Assembly: GCF_037392515.1 (NCBI RefSeq)
Contig: NC_090280.1
Span: 60,091,504 to 60,155,503 of the forward strand
DNA length: 64,000 nucleotides
DNA from: Haliotis asinina
Taxonomy: Eukaryota > Mollusca > Gastropoda > Lepetellida > Haliotidae
Direction: 5' to 3'
Numbering within the stretch: position 1 is the first letter of the stretch; every line of letters starts with the position of its first letter. The notes beneath the pieces were generated by a model. It was not told where the DNA came from and ran no database searches. It worked only from the letters and a program-made list of their open reading frames with translations. Positions 9,411 through 20,994 of this stretch are shown here, one piece after another. Made by a program: the position numbers and the translations under genes.

Positions 9411-10870
9411 TCAGCTGCCTCCGGGAAAGGAAGTACTACTGCTTAACTGAATAAAGTCCTTTATAAAGGGGCGAACTGCGCCATGATCAAATAACCTTGA
9501 CCAATACGATGCCAATGGCCAGTAGGGAATTATCAGTGTAGCTGGAGCTGTATTGTTCAGGACATACTTTATGGCTTTCGTCACTAAAGATGCGGGTGGA
9601 ACTACCCAGTTATTATATCTGGACCAGTCCTGAGTGAACGAATCGACCGCCTCCGAACCTGGAGTCCAATATCTGGAGTAAAACCTTTTCAGTTTAGCAT
9701 TGATATGGCTAGCAAACTTGTCCACAGAGTGAGGACCCCACCTGTTATTTAACAACTGAAAAACACGATCCGATATGGTCCAACCATCATAATCTTGGAA
9801 TTTACTCAGACTGTCTGCTTTGTCGTTCTCAGACCTGGGAATCCAACAGAACTGTAGATTGATGTTATTTGACCTTACACATCTAAAGATCGACAGGGCT
9901 TAAGTCTGTAGTACAGGGGAAAAACTAATGCAAGTAGCGATGTGACAACATGCTTTATTGTCTGAAAACCACTTGACCGACTTGTGTGCTGCAAAGTGTC
10001 GAAAAGAAAACAATGCCAGTTCAACAGCCTTTAATTCCCTCCAAGTTGAACTGAATGTTTTTCCTATTCCATGTGCGGTAAAAATGTAGTCGGTACCCTG
10101 GATAAGTGCTGCGCAACCAACCGAATTAGCGTCAGAAAACAAACTAATAAGGGGAGAAAACTCTTGCTGTAAACTTCTGCTAATAGCAGAAGTTTACAGC
10201 AGTTCAAAACATTGCAGCTCAAAAATTCTAACTCTGAAACAAAACCAGGATTATCATATGACGTAACAACTTTATCCCAGTGAGCATGACCCTGGATCTA
10301 CAAGTGCATTTGCCTCGTGAATAACCTACATACATTTCCAAATAATGGCATAAGAGAAATAACTTTACCGGTCAGTCTGGCAACGTGTCTTGGTGTAAAA
10401 TTGGGTAAGAGGGATATGAACTTTGAAAAACTTTGGTTTATATCCCGAAGTTTCCTTTAAGGTATGGAAATGATACCCTTGTCAAGATCCCAATTAAAGC
10501 CAAGCCATTCTAGTTGTCTTGAAGGTTCCCAGGCGGATTTCTGATCAATACAGACAAAACCTGGCTTAGCCAACGTAGATCTAACAGAAGAAGAATGCGC
10601 GAGGCCAAACCCATCTTCCAGATATACAACGATATCAACAGAACTCTGTCACCAATACTTCACAAGAAGTCTAAGACATTTGGTGAAAATATATAGTGCA
10701 GAAGTTAAACCAAAAGGCAGAGCAGTAAAACAATAAAACTTGGTACAACCGCTGTTTGTCCACGAAAAAACTAAAAACGTATGCTGATCTTTATGAATAT
10801 CAATGTGATGATAGCCTGACTTTAAGTCAAACTTGAGCATTATCCTCAAGTTCTATACCTCAGTAGGTGA
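9411..10870 (-). pseudogene. DIRS-like retroelement RT and RNase H, decayed
   Basis: Read on the minus strand from right to left, 10849-10649 gives the RT core: KFDLKSGYHHIDIHKDQHTF and FTALPFGLTSALYIFTK. Next, 10142-9900 gives RNase H (MFSDANSVGCAAL with the first Asp, RELKAVELALFSFR with Glu, SDNKACCHIA with the second Asp). Then 9755-9411 gives the downstream conserved region NNRWGPHSVDKFASHINAK, FTQDWS and the IPYWPLASYWSRL segment. This order and the VDKFAS.N motif are characteristic of DIRS-type and related RT-RNase H elements. The catalytic YLDD stretch near 10620-10500 is disrupted by indels. No tyrosine recombinase is recognised to the left of 9411. Confidence 0.75.
10166..10200. repeat. 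16-bp perfect hairpin inside the DIRS-like element
   Basis: GCTGTAAACTTCTGCT (10166-10181) is followed after AAT by its exact complement at 10185-10200. It interrupts the RT-RNase H connection, so it is a late rearrangement or a small foldback rather than coding sequence. Confidence 0.7.
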
Positions 10871-10899
10871 ACTAGAAAGTAAATTCCTGGAAAGCAGGG

Positions 10900-11290
10900 T
10901 TCTCGATGAACTATCAACATTAGTCTTCTCCAAGACTGTGTCTCTCGCTGTACTTCTTGCGTCCTGTTGGGGAACTTCCTTCCCTTGAGTTCTGTTGGGC
11001 TAACCGGCGCAGGGCTGCTGCTTCAGGACACGTGGCTCGCCAATGTCCGACCTCTCCAAGGAAAAAAAAACATAGCTGGAAGACTGGGTAGGGACGCCCG
11101 TAGTACTGACGAAAAGGCTGATTGGTAGGCTGAGATGTTGGTGGCAAAGTTTGTTGAGGATAAGGACACGGGTTGACGGATCCTTGAGCTCCTCTGGCCC
11201 GGGGCCTGCTGAATCCACGTCATTGACGCTTGAGAAGTGCCTCGGTTTCTGCCCGTTCAAACCGTCATCTCCTCTCATTATCGTCCCCTT
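10900..11290 (-). pseudogene. Zinc-knuckle end of a Gag-like protein
   Basis: The ORF at 11147-10920 includes PFRQYYGRPYPVFQLC, GEVGHWRATCPEAAALRRLA and a serine-rich end. GxxGHW..xC is a CCHC zinc knuckle whose first Cys spacing has been altered by extra Phe codons (poly-A run near 11060). It lies upstream of the RT in element order, as a Gag end should. Overlapping ORFs in other frames (11000-11278, 11023-11223) show frameshifts. Confidence 0.6.
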
Positions 11291-11357
11291 CTAAGTCTGA
11301 CACCAATCCCCATCCAACGGAAAACGGTCTGTTAGTCTTATGGACTTATCCCTCTTC

Positions 11358-11720
11358 TTAATAGAACACTGGATACTGTCTATAAGCTCCAGACATTCGG
11401 AAAAAATCCATCCTATTACAATGTCTTTTGACCGAATCTAGTCTGTCAGAAATGTCAGTGTTGAACTTAAATTGAATTTCGTTCCCTTTGTATTTGAAGA
11501 TGGGTGTACGAAATTTCCTCACCTTTTTGAAAACACTGAGTGACCTTTCCTCAGACTCGTCAACGATGTCTGTCTTCAGTGTCCTCGGCTTGTTGTCCGT
11601 ATAGTCCTTAAACAGCTGAAAGGACTCAAAAGGTTCGGAACTGGACTGTCTCGACTCCTGGGAAACGTGCGGAGTAGTGGAATCTTGTTGATCCATGAGG
11701 AACAATAGGGCAGAAACCAA
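11358..11720 (-). pseudogene. Gag-like N-terminal region of the DIRS-like element
   Basis: This 120-residue ORF (SLSVFKKVRKFRTPIFKYKG, IQFKFNTDISDRL) lies upstream of the zinc-knuckle region in the same orientation. The FKYKGNEIQFKFN phrase resembles the conserved N-terminal segment of Gag-like ORFs in DIRS-type and similar elements. I assign it by position and composition; it has no catalytic motif. Confidence 0.5.
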
Positions 11721-11884
11721 TGCAAAGCTACTCGCCTGAGCAACGCGTAGACCTCGAGTGACGAAACAATTTCTTCATCACACTTTGTAACTTTCTATCA
11801 CGTCACTAAACAAGCACAACTTCTCGTGCAACACCTGCATCCACGGTGGTCGGCATTTGACTACCGTATTTACCCTAGATCAAT

Positions 11885-12990
11885 TTATAATCCAACACAA
11901 ACAGTGTGACATTTATGGAAGTATTTTTTGAAACTGTTCCTCACACACTGTGTGTTGATTGTATTGGATGGTGTGACGGGTCGTACCATTGCTTTATGGT
12001 ACCAATTTGGCCAGTGAAGTGTTCTTCTGGTTGCCAAATCATACCAGATCGACACTTCAGTATTTGCCGAACCGTCAGTGTTTGACACAAATATCTGATT
12101 AAATCTACGTAAGAAAAGCGTAACAAAATGTTTTCCCATAGTGTGGAATCTGTACAGTTGTAAATGTCGTTTTCTGCTCCAAAGAGAAATGACATATCTT
12201 GTTCATCTTGCTTTTCAAATATTACGTAAGTTTCAACGTCAAGTGTATCAATTAAGTATGCAAAGAAATCATTTCGTTGTTGTATTAGATTTTCACAGAG
12301 GAGGAGTATATGGAAGTCATGGTGAAATATTTGTTTGTTACAAGGAGAACATTCCTTTGATATTATTCCTCTGTATGATATTTTGACACGAAATTGCAAG
12401 GAACTTTTGTAATTAGGATGTTTATGTGCCAGTTGTCAGAGAGTATGATAAGAGAGGGTGGTGTGAATTGTTGAGTAAAATGACATTTTTGAGCGATAGA
12501 AGGTTTGTGATCGCCATAATTGTTCTTCATAACTATGTACAGTAGCATTCAAAATTCGTCTCCATTCAGGTTTTTGTGGAAATATGCCTTCAGCAATGTA
12601 TTTGCCAATATATTTGTTTAGGTTATACTTTTCATATACTGATAGGAGATCACCACAGATGTTGTTAGAGTTTATTGGAGGTGTAATAACAGCACAGAAG
12701 ATGTGTTTTGCAAAGTTGTTACACTCAGTGTTACATAGTCTCCCAAGAAATAGTAGTTTACATTTATCGATATAGCCAATTAGTGACCATAATCCTCAGT
12801 TTGCAGTAGTAGATATTAATGACAATTTCTTATCAAGACCTTGCACAAGGCGTGCAAAGTACCTTTGTGTTTGTTCAAAGGTGTAAGCGAGTTGGCCTTT
12901 AATGTTTGGTAGTACTTCACAGCCATAGAGACTAGTTTTAAGGATCATCCTGTGCCATATCTTAATAGTGATTGGGTGTCGGCCAGAATC
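11885..12990 (-). pseudogene. LINE C-terminal region and 3' end
   Basis: The minus strand at 12399-11941 encodes HDFHILLLCENLIQQRNDFF, the H..xC zinc tail of a non-LTR retrotransposon. The stretch 12990-12400, in shifting frames, contains CEVLPNIKGQLAYTFEQTQ and YIDKCKLLFLGRL, typical of the segment between RT and the zinc tail. The final part (12010-12110) shares a short region (GTTGCCAAA.CATACCAGATCG) with 52495-52570, so it may be element 3' sequence. Many stops are present. Confidence 0.6.
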
Positions 12991-13016
12991 GTTCAGTCCA
13001 ATAGACCTAAGTCAGT

Positions 13017-14694
13017 TCACATTTTGTCTTGCTTTTTGATAATACTTTTCACTTCTGGTTTTTGTTGAGAGGTTACTTGTAAAGAGTACACGCCCATATA
13101 TGGTAGATTCTGATGCAGGGATTGGTATTTACCAAGGCTGCAATGAAAGTTTAGATCATAGTTCTTTCTTTTGCTAAAAACGATGATGGTACCATTTGAT
13201 GCGTTATATGTTAGACGCCATTTAGAAGCGTATGAGTAGACAATATGAAGTGATGCCTGTAGATCATTAGGGGATGCGCTTACGAGTGTAGTATCGTCAG
13301 CAAGCAAGACAGATGGAACATCCATACCATGGACACGGATACCACAATTCGCTTCTCTTAACCCTCCCTTGTCCAACGTCTTGTTTGATCAAGTACATTT
13401 CTGATCTCTCGCCATGGTATGCAACAACACATTGGCTATTGGTACAACAGTGATGCAACATGTACAGTTTCCAAGTATTTCCTCTAATACCAAGTTCATG
13501 AATCTTATAGAATAAACCATCGTGCCAAATTATGTCAAAAACGTTTGAATTGTCGAGAAAGGCTGTGAAGACAGGGGAATCTCTATGGTTAAAGTACTGT
13601 ATACTCTCCATGAGAGTAAACACAGACATAATAGCACCATGCTCTTTTCGAAATCCAAATTGTATCATATCAGGAAAGTCCGGATTTGATTTGAGCAGTT
13701 TATTTTCAATTCGTTTGAGCAGGAACTTTTCAAATAGTTTACCAAGGCAAAATGTTAGTGTGATACCCCTGTAGTTTTTAGTGTCGTTTTTATCATTTTT
13801 ACCTTTGTATATTGATATTACGGTTCCAGTTCTATATTTGTATGGACATATTGAGATGTAATCATATGATTGAATAGTTTGCATAAATGATTAATGAAGG
13901 CATCACCTGCATATACTATATGCTCGTTTGTAATTTTGTCCAGACCTGGTGATTTGTTTTTCCTAAGAGCCTTAATAGAATCCTTTGTCTCATCAAATAG
14001 AAAGTCTCTTTCTAGTTCTTCGTCGTAATCTTCAGTGCTGCTATTGTCAGTTTCCTGGACTAGCTGAGGTATGTGATTTTTGATATCATCATCAAATGTT
14101 TCTGATTCATGTAGTTGAGCTAGATCAGCGTAGCATTTGCCCCATATTTTGCATACTCCAGAGTGCGTTGAGCCGCTTTCGCCTCTGTAATCAAGTGTAG
14201 ATACATTTGTAACCACTGCTCTTTGCTTTCGGACAGTTTTGTAGAAGGTGTTTACGTCCAATTAAGCAGATGATTCAATGTCTTTTAACATTTCTTTTTT
14301 ATAAGATCTTTTTCATTTCGAAAACAGACATCGAAATTTTCTTTTCTGATCTTTATAGGTCAAACGTTGTTCAGAGTCATGTTCCTGAGGCTTACCGGAA
14401 TTGACCCTGCACGCCTGGCTACTCTCATGAGTAATGAGCATCATTTAGACAATTAGCTTTCCAAAACGGTTTGTATGGTCTGTAGTCACTGTGAGGTATG
14501 GAACTTGAGGAAGCATGCAGTAGAGCAGAACTTATCATATCGTTGTAGTAATCTAGACGGTCTGGGTAGTTAAAATTCTGAGAATACATAGCCTCCTCGA
14601 ATAGTCTTTGGTAAGATTTAATGTCACTTTCGCTGGCTATTTTCCATTTTGGAGTGCCACATGGAGCATTGATGTTACGTACCTTTGCTGGCAT
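13017..14694 (-). pseudogene. LINE reverse transcriptase core, broken
   Basis: Minus strand: 14261-13818 carries the pre-RT region (DSIKALRKNKSPGLDKITNE), 13884-13297 carries RT motifs (TGTVISIYKGKNDKNDTKNY, RGITLT, FGFRKEHGAIMSVF, FLDNSNVFDIIWHDGL, QDVGQG) and 13376-13017 carries LLADDTTLVSAS, followed by the thumb. The usual F.DF..AFD has become FLDNSNVFD, and FADD has become LADD. At least two frame changes occur (around 13340 and 13850), and 14694-14425 is the connector after the endonuclease. The clade looks CR1/Jockey-like, but that is not certain. Confidence 0.8.
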
Positions 14695-14824
14695 ACTTAC
14701 GGATATAGAACAAGGTAGGATCTGAGGCAGTAAATGGGTATATTTTGTCTGTCATAGCACTGGTGAGACATGTACTTAGATCAGATGGTGTAAGGATGTA
14801 GTCAATCATACTTTGGAACGAATT

Positions 14825-14925
14825 ATTTCATGACCTACAAGTATATTTATGTGAGTCTGTGGACCTACAAGCATATTTATGTGAGTCTGTGGACCTACAA
14901 GTACGTTTATGTGAGTCTGTAGGCA
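14825..14925. repeat. 30-bp tandem repeat, three copies
   Basis: GACCTACAAGTATATTTATG followed by TGAGTCTGTG is repeated three times with one or two substitutions. It lies inside the LINE between the endonuclease and RT blocks, so it is an internal expansion. Confidence 0.8.
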
Positions 14926-15001
14926 TACGTTTGAGAGCATTTATGAGGTCTCTATCAGACAAGGCACATTTTAACGTTTTGTCCCTGTGTGATAGGATAG
15001 G

Positions 15002-15095
15002 CTTACATAATAGTAAGTATACATAATAGTAAGTATATATAATAGTAAGTATACATAATAGTAAGTATACATAATAGTAAGTATACTATTACATA
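15002..15095. repeat. 16-bp microsatellite-like repeat
   Basis: ACATAATAGTAAGTAT occurs about five times in tandem with small changes. It creates a repetitive C-terminus (YYIYLLLCILTIM) in the endonuclease ORF, which is an artefact. Confidence 0.85.
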
Positions 15096-15545
15096 ATAGT
15101 AAAGAATAATGGTTGAACCTTTTTCAGATAGATAGTCATACAAATCTAACAGTTCAGTGAGAGCACTACAGGAAGTTGCATGCAAAACATTCGTTGATGG
15201 CAGACGACAAGCAATGACATAAACATCACAATGGCGGTAACAGCTAAGTTTGATTGCTATGATATAATCAGAATTGACCGTAATACCTTCCGCTTTCCAT
15301 GCTGAGTTTGAGTTAACTAACAGTGCTAGGCCGTGCGATCCACGTGAGCATGACAAGTCTGCTTTCACACAGTTATATGCCACAGTTTTCAGTTCACGGA
15401 AAGCATTCATATAACGCAAGTTACTTGATGTGAGCCAGTGTTCCTGAACAGCAACAACATCAACGGGCTGTGATAATGTCTGATTGATATATTCACTGCC
15501 GTGAAGTAGTCCTGGTATATTCCATGTTAACAGACAGAGGGTCAT
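15003..15545 (-). pseudogene. LINE apurinic endonuclease N-terminal fragment
   Basis: From the methionine at 15545 the minus strand reads MTLCLLTWNIPGLLHG, then VDVVAVQEHWLTSSNL (catalytic Glu of the APE-type endonuclease), GSHGLALLV, and VYVIACRLPSTN. These are the first blocks of the LINE endonuclease fold. The domain is cut off near residue 180 by a microsatellite of ACATAATAGTAAGTAT units; the catalytic His/Asp end is missing in this frame. Confidence 0.8.
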
Positions 15546-15874
15546 TATGATGACAGCGTTGAATAATGGTATTCTAATAAATCTGATAGTGCTCTTGTCC
15601 AACATAATATTAATAGTTGTTACTGTACGGTTCATTTATGTCATTGTATGACCTGTTTTAGGAACATAGTCTCTCACGCGTATTCCAGGTGGCCAAAATT
15701 AATTATTACAAGAGACATAGTCCTCATAATCGTCAAGATCGAGATTTACTTGTATGGTGTAGGTATCTCGATAGTTGAAACGAACATTTTTCTTCATCAG
15801 TCTCACAAAGGTCACACGCTCATTTGTATATTTATAAGTGAGTTCCTTTACTGAATTAAACGATTCCTCAGCAC

Positions 15875-17290
15875 TTACGTTATACAACACAAGGCGCTTA
15901 GTTTTGACTCTGGAACGCCTTGCAGAACACGATCTTGTTTAGAGAGTGATCCGATAGGATGTGTGGTATTGCGTTTTACCTTATGAGCGCTCTTGTCTGC
16001 GCTGCTTGTGTGCTGTTTCCGTAGCGGTTGACGTTCAATGTGGTTCCAGGAATCTATGTTGTCTGATCCTAGATCCATCGTAGGGAGGTTGGCGTCGTGG
16101 TTGTCGTACACGAAGCTTGTGGTGTTGCTGTTGTCCTGTAGTGGCTGCCCACTGTTGTCACTGATCTGACTTGAAATGACTGGAATGTGACGGGGTTCAG
16201 TGTTCAGTAGTTTTGTCCTTCTCTAGATGCGGCGGTTGCTCCTCCTCTGTTTGAGTCTGCACTGTTGCTGGTATCGTTACTGTCGAGGCCTTGTTCATGG
16301 TGTATTCACTGTTAGGAGTTCTGCCTTTTCTTTTCTCAGTACAATTCTTTATTTGGCTAGACGTGAGAGTTTTGCATCCATTGTCTTTAATTTGGCATCA
16401 ACGTAATAATTCTTTAATAGTTCATTTTCTAGGTGTAGAATGTGATCACGATATGATTTATGTTCTTGACTATATAGTTTCAGTTCCGATCTCAGTTCTG
16501 ACCTTCTACCTTCAGATTCACTGAGCTTAAATTGTAGGTCGGTTATAGATTCACCCTTTTCCTGAATAGTTTCCTTTAATTTCTTAATGTGATCAGAAAA
16601 TCTCATTTCCATACATTTGAGCTTTTTTTCCAGCTTTCTTCGTCCTTGAGACACATTCTGTTTCAGGTGTACAATATGGCGAAGTATGGAACAAGCTGAG
16701 TCGTGTGTCTCACCTGTACCTTGATCAGTGGGAGTAATCGATGATAAAGATGTTCTGTTGATCTCGACTGGTGTATTGACGCTGGTGACGTTGGTGGCTG
16801 TTGATGGCGTAGATGGTGTCGACATAGATGACGTACACTTGCTCTGCTGAGCACCTTAGTTTGTAGAACATATTCAGGAATAGTTCCTTCGATGTAGTGA
16901 TACAGGTAGTACACATCTTGAGTACATTTGTATATTGCCAACCCTGTTGTTGTTTGAGTATTATTATTTCTTCTCACAAGTAGACCAGCTGGGACGTTTA
17001 CACACGTCTGCTTAGCGTAGTCACACAAGCTCTCTCTTACATCATTTATTTCTTTTGCGTTGTGCTTGTATATGTCTTGTATGCAATAGTAAAGCTTGTC
17101 TTGTCCTTAGATCCAAGTTTAGCTTTTATTTCCAAGTAGATTGACTTGTCGATCCCATCACATGGCTGAGTGGTGTATATTTCTGCATTGCACATGTCGT
17201 CATCCTTGTCTATTGATTTTCTAACACATATATATCGAGGTAGCCACTGCTATCTCCATTCCTGGTCACCTGCTGCCCTGCAGAGCTTTG
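15875..17290 (-). pseudogene. LINE ORF1-like region with coiled coil
   Basis: The minus-strand ORF 16825-16349 (158 residues) is Thr/Ser-rich at its start and then a long charged coiled coil (RRKLEKKLKCMEMRFSDH, IKKLKETIQEKGES). This is typical of ORF1 RNA-binding proteins of non-LTR elements. The more upstream frames (17028-16663 and about 17230-17040) read as protein (YLEIKAKLGSKDKTSF, LYHYIEGTIPEYVL) but are broken. 16111-15875 is a polar tail before the endonuclease ORF. The whole element would run from about 17290 to 11900, near 5.4 kb. Confidence 0.6.
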
Positions 17291-17930
17291 TCTTCCTAAG
17301 GACAAATACAACTTTAAATATTTAAGAGAAGAACATGTTGTTTGCTACAAAGACATATTTCCATAAATGTATGCGCATGTACAAATATATTGAAAATAAA
17401 ACTGGTACACGCATTGAATGAATTTAATTTGTGTACGATTTTAGTTGTAAATTCATAAATTCACAGCATGAAATAGGTCTGTGAAATTAATTTCTTTACA
17501 ATACTGGCAACTGACATCTGATATGTACGGAGTGGCCATTTTGACCTGTTCCCTCATATTATGTATAGATTGTAACGACTGAATTAGAAAGTAAGCAAAT
17601 ATATTGCAAATATAACTACAAATAACATTTGTAGAATAACTTCATTTTTTTGAAGATACAAATTTTGAATCCACACTGTGTGATGCCAGTTGCTTGTCTT
17701 TTCGTGAGTTGTTTTCTTCGCGTCTTTTGAAATACATTTAAGGAGCAGACACTTGTTTTTCCGGTAGAGGATGTTCCCATTTCAATGCGTGCGCATGAAA
17801 ATTGCTGTAGCGATCGGCAAATTGAGTAAACGGAATGGAATTTTGTTCGGCAATAGCCGCTTGTTCGCTAATACCCGACACCGCTCTTCAAAGCCTTCAC
17901 GTTGGTGGTTTTCAGGTTGGTATTTGAGAA
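17291..17930. other. No gene seen
   Basis: AT-rich sequence without a repeat or coding pattern that I can name. The 72- and 79-residue ORFs at 17771-18021 overlap on opposite strands and look like chance. Confidence 0.4.
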
Positions 17931-18660
17931 CGTCCTTCCGGGAAAATAGTGGCCGTCTAGCAAAGGTTTGTGCAACAGAGAGAAAATGACCAGTCTGCTT
18001 GTATGTGAGCAACACGAGCACAGGTTGTCATCTTACTTGGCATCGTTCTTACCTAGCTTCGGTTCAAAAACCTTTTTCATGTCAAAATAGAATATCGCCA
18101 CCATCAAGAAGTTACACACCCATTCCTCACTGGAATGTGCTCTTAGATTTCCAGCCTCATATTAAATAATTACTCATGTGAAATTTATTTTATTCAATAT
18201 TTGAAGCACCACTCGTGGTATGTCAGGTTGTTCTTTGCCTCCATTACCCAATTTACGCCAATGCACCGCTCTCTTATGCATTAACGCTTCCATCCAGTGC
18301 GGTGCTTGCAGTAAGTGCATTGTTTCACATCAACAGCAAGTTTCTGGATAGATGTGTCAAGGTTCTATGATTGGTGCCAGCAGTGATGTCTTGTCAAATA
18401 GCAAGCATTGGTTGGGACTTGTCTGGTTAACCGAAGAGCGTGTTGTCCTGATTTTGTCACTGTGGCATTGTGGGTAACATTTGCAATGGTGGACTACTGT
18501 TTGTTTACAGGAGACGTACTGATTAGATCTAGAGTGATTATGAAGTGCCCTTACAGTGGTCCCGTGAAGCGGCAGATAACTATGCCAGCATTGAATTGTC
18601 AGTGATGATGAACGGTACCATACCTGGTAAGAGTGGTAATGTCGACATTTGTCAGTCAGC
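17930..18660. repeat. Segmental duplication block (B), paralogue of 54400-55020
   Basis: Long stretches such as AGAAAATGACCAGTCTGC, GTGAAATTTATTTTATTC and GTGGGTAACATTTGCAATGG occur in the same order at 54450-55020. The ORFs here (18357-18722 minus, 18408-18605 plus) are not conserved as frames between the copies. The block belongs to the segment lying upstream of ZNF units B and D. Confidence 0.7.
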
Positions 18661-18871
18661 CGAGCGAAAACAGCTTTGCAAGGATGTAACTTGATACAGT
18701 GCATAAGGCAGTTCCGGATCACTAACGAAACACCGACTGCATGCGCCTCCGCAAAAATATATCTGAATCGACTTGGGGCAATTTCTCTCTGAGCTATGTT
18801 TCATGTAGTTCATCAAGCTAAACGTCGTGTTCCTGCCAAGGCATACACCGACGTTTAGCGTCCCAACCCTA

Positions 18872-19500
18872 TTTTATGAGGAGCACTTTCCCGGCGATTT
18901 TTACCGGGAAGGTTTTTGACTGCAGAAACACTGAAAAACGAAGCATCGCATGTATATTTGTACACGGATCGAAAGATCTATCCTTTAGGTACAAAATCCG
19001 ATTGCTGTCTTACCTTGAAAAAATTTATTTAAAATTCAACACAATTATATTCATCACCACCCCGTATTTTCCACAGTCGGATGCAACCATTTTGCCACGT
19101 GACGTCACAGGGTCGTGTGTACCAGTTGGGTTTGTTAAAACTGGGAACGGCAGGCAAACGAAACAAAGCAGTTTTTGAATACTAACAATAGATGCACAAA
19201 CTGGCTTGGTACTGGAGGGGAGTCGATTTTGTACATGCTTCAAGTGGGCTAATTTGAAATATTAATGTCCCTTTTGATTAAATAATAACAAAATACCAAT
19301 GTTTGCTTTATATATTTTCCTTTTTGACTGGGTAAAGATACTGTTTAATACTGTTAAAACAACATCCTACTGTCTCACCGTTTTCCCTCCCTTTTTACAC
19401 ATTGACTTAATTTTGTTGTAACTGTTATGGTGAAGTGTTTTTGGTAAGTATACTTTCTCTTCTTACCTGTAACTTTTTCAGAATATTTAAGATGCTGCAA
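18872..19500 (+). repeat. Dispersed ~600-bp repeat, inverted copy at 37310-37955
   Basis: The two copies match in inverse orientation from TATGAGGAGCACTTTCCCGG to AAAGTATACTTACC. The middle carries GCCACGTGACGTCACAGGGT and CGGCAGGCAAACGAAAC. No transposase is seen. It is probably a non-autonomous element or a piece of a larger one. Confidence 0.7.
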
Positions 19501-20104
19501 CATTCCAAGTCGGTTTGCACAGTGTTTAAATGTACACAGCATATAAAAGTTCCTTAGAGAATCATAGTTGCAACTGTTTACAAACTCAGCAGACTTCCTA
19601 AGTTCATGTACTTTTCAACTTAAAGCTATATTAACTACTTTTCCATAGATAAATAAAATTTAAACTGATTAGTTGTCTGTTATTTATGCTATAAAGTTTT
19701 CCATGTTATAATTAATAACATCTTCATTGGGACAGTTTGATCTACGACAATCATAAAAAATTTATATGATTAGGATTGTAAGGTATGTTTGAGCTGCAAA
19801 GTTCAGGGTATGAACATTGTTAACACTGAGAAGTGACTATGGCTGAAAGAAAATACTATATATGATTAATCTTTGTGTAAGTGGAGGCCATTTGTTTTCA
19901 AAGGCATTATAGTTGTTGCTCTTACATGCAATAAACCTTTCAATGGCATAAAATTGTCTGATGTTATTTATAACCTTATTAAACGATACGGCATTGCCCT
20001 CTAGAAGGCATAAAAAACATGCCTTTTGCTCAGTAGGATTAAGTGATACAATAGGTTATGCTGGCCTTGATAGCCGAAAGGAAACAAACACAAACAAGTA
20101 AATA
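19501..20104. other. No gene seen
   Basis: AT-rich sequence with no ORF of note and no repeat that I can match elsewhere in the window. Confidence 0.4.
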
Positions 20105-20382
20105 ATCTACTCGTTATGTAAAACAACTTGTTGATTGTGGTAAGCAGTCTCTGTCACAGAGAAAGCTCAGTATCTGGTTTATTCACACCTATGTGTCTGT
20201 CCGCCTGTCTGCTAAAGACAACATGCAATACACAGCTTCAATCATTGACCACATGCAGTTTGAACTTAACACCTATCAGACTATACGACATAAAGAAAAT
20301 AAGTTGATTTATGACTCGTGCACCCGAGTCCTGTGTCTGCCACATTATGTAATTAGGCACGTGTGATACACATGACATTGTA

Positions 20383-20486
20383 TGGATAACAACTTTTTGT
20401 TTATTGTACTTGATGCATCATTTCAGTATGGATTCATGTACAGTTATCTAACAAAATCATACTTACTAGAAGAAGTTGTTATCCAT
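20383..20486. repeat. Inner inverted pair TATGGATAACAACTT
   Basis: TATGGATAACAACTTTTTG at the left and AGAAGTTGTTATCCATAA at the right are inverse, about 100 bp apart. The same terminus forms the hairpin at 9107-9182. This may be a MITE nested in the long inverted repeat. Confidence 0.6.
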
Positions 20487-20576
20487 AAAGAATGAATATA
20501 GAGATGTTGGGTTTTGTAAATACATGTTCTCTGAATTTGCGTTCAATCCTGTCCAAAAATCATCTCAGTAGAGATA

Positions 20577-20798
20577 GTGAACCACTGTGTGACTGGACAC
20601 TGTTATTCGTCCAAGTACAAAGCAGGAATTGAAACTGACTTGATTTTGCACCCGTTTCCATCAGATCCAGTCATTCGAGAGAAAATGGATGTAGTTTGTT
20701 TGCAACCCACAAACATAAAAACATGTCATGTGTACAAGTATTACACCTGCCTAATTATTCAATGTGGCAGAGACAGGACTCGGGTGCATGAGTCATAA
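20577..20798 (+). pseudogene. THAP-type zinc-finger fragment
   Basis: The frame reads CVTGHCYSSKYKAGIETDLI followed by LHPFPSDPVIREKM. C-x4-C followed by F/L-H-x-F-P-x-D and R-x-K matches the first half of the THAP zinc finger, a DNA-binding domain of transposases and host factors. The usual Trp after R-x-K is Met, and the second Cys/His pair and the AVPTIF box are not recognisable. No initiating ATG precedes the domain in frame; the first codon is GTG just after a stop. It is therefore a fragment or an exon. Confidence 0.55.
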
Positions 20799-20994
20799 AT
20801 CAATTTATTTTGTTTATGGTGTATAGCCTGATAAGTGTTAAGCTCAAATTGCATGCGGTCAATGATTAAAGCAGACTGGCAGGCAGACATATAGGTGTCA
20901 ATAACCAGACATTGAGCTTTCTCTGTGACACAGGCTGCTTGCCACAATCAATATGTTTTTGTTTTTTTTATGTAATGAGTAACCAAGATTAGAC

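Larger units (their letters stand above)
20105..20985. mobile_element. Long inverted-repeat element with THAP-like fragment
   Basis: Arms of about 250 bases (20105-20355 and 20745-20985) are inverse and diverged: GTCACAGAGAAAGCTCAGTA against its complement near 20925, TTATGACTCGTGCACCCGAG against CTCGGGTGCATGAGTCATAA near 20780. Between them lies an inner inverted pair (20383/20480) and the THAP-like ORF. The outer ends CTACTCGTTATGTAAAA and TTTTATGTAATGAGTAA mark the limits. THAP domains are known in P-element-like and Kolobok transposases, so this is probably a deletion derivative of such an element. Confidence 0.65.

Noticed and set aside
13532..13774. 80-residue plus-strand ORF
   Set aside because: It is antisense to the LINE reverse-transcriptase core.
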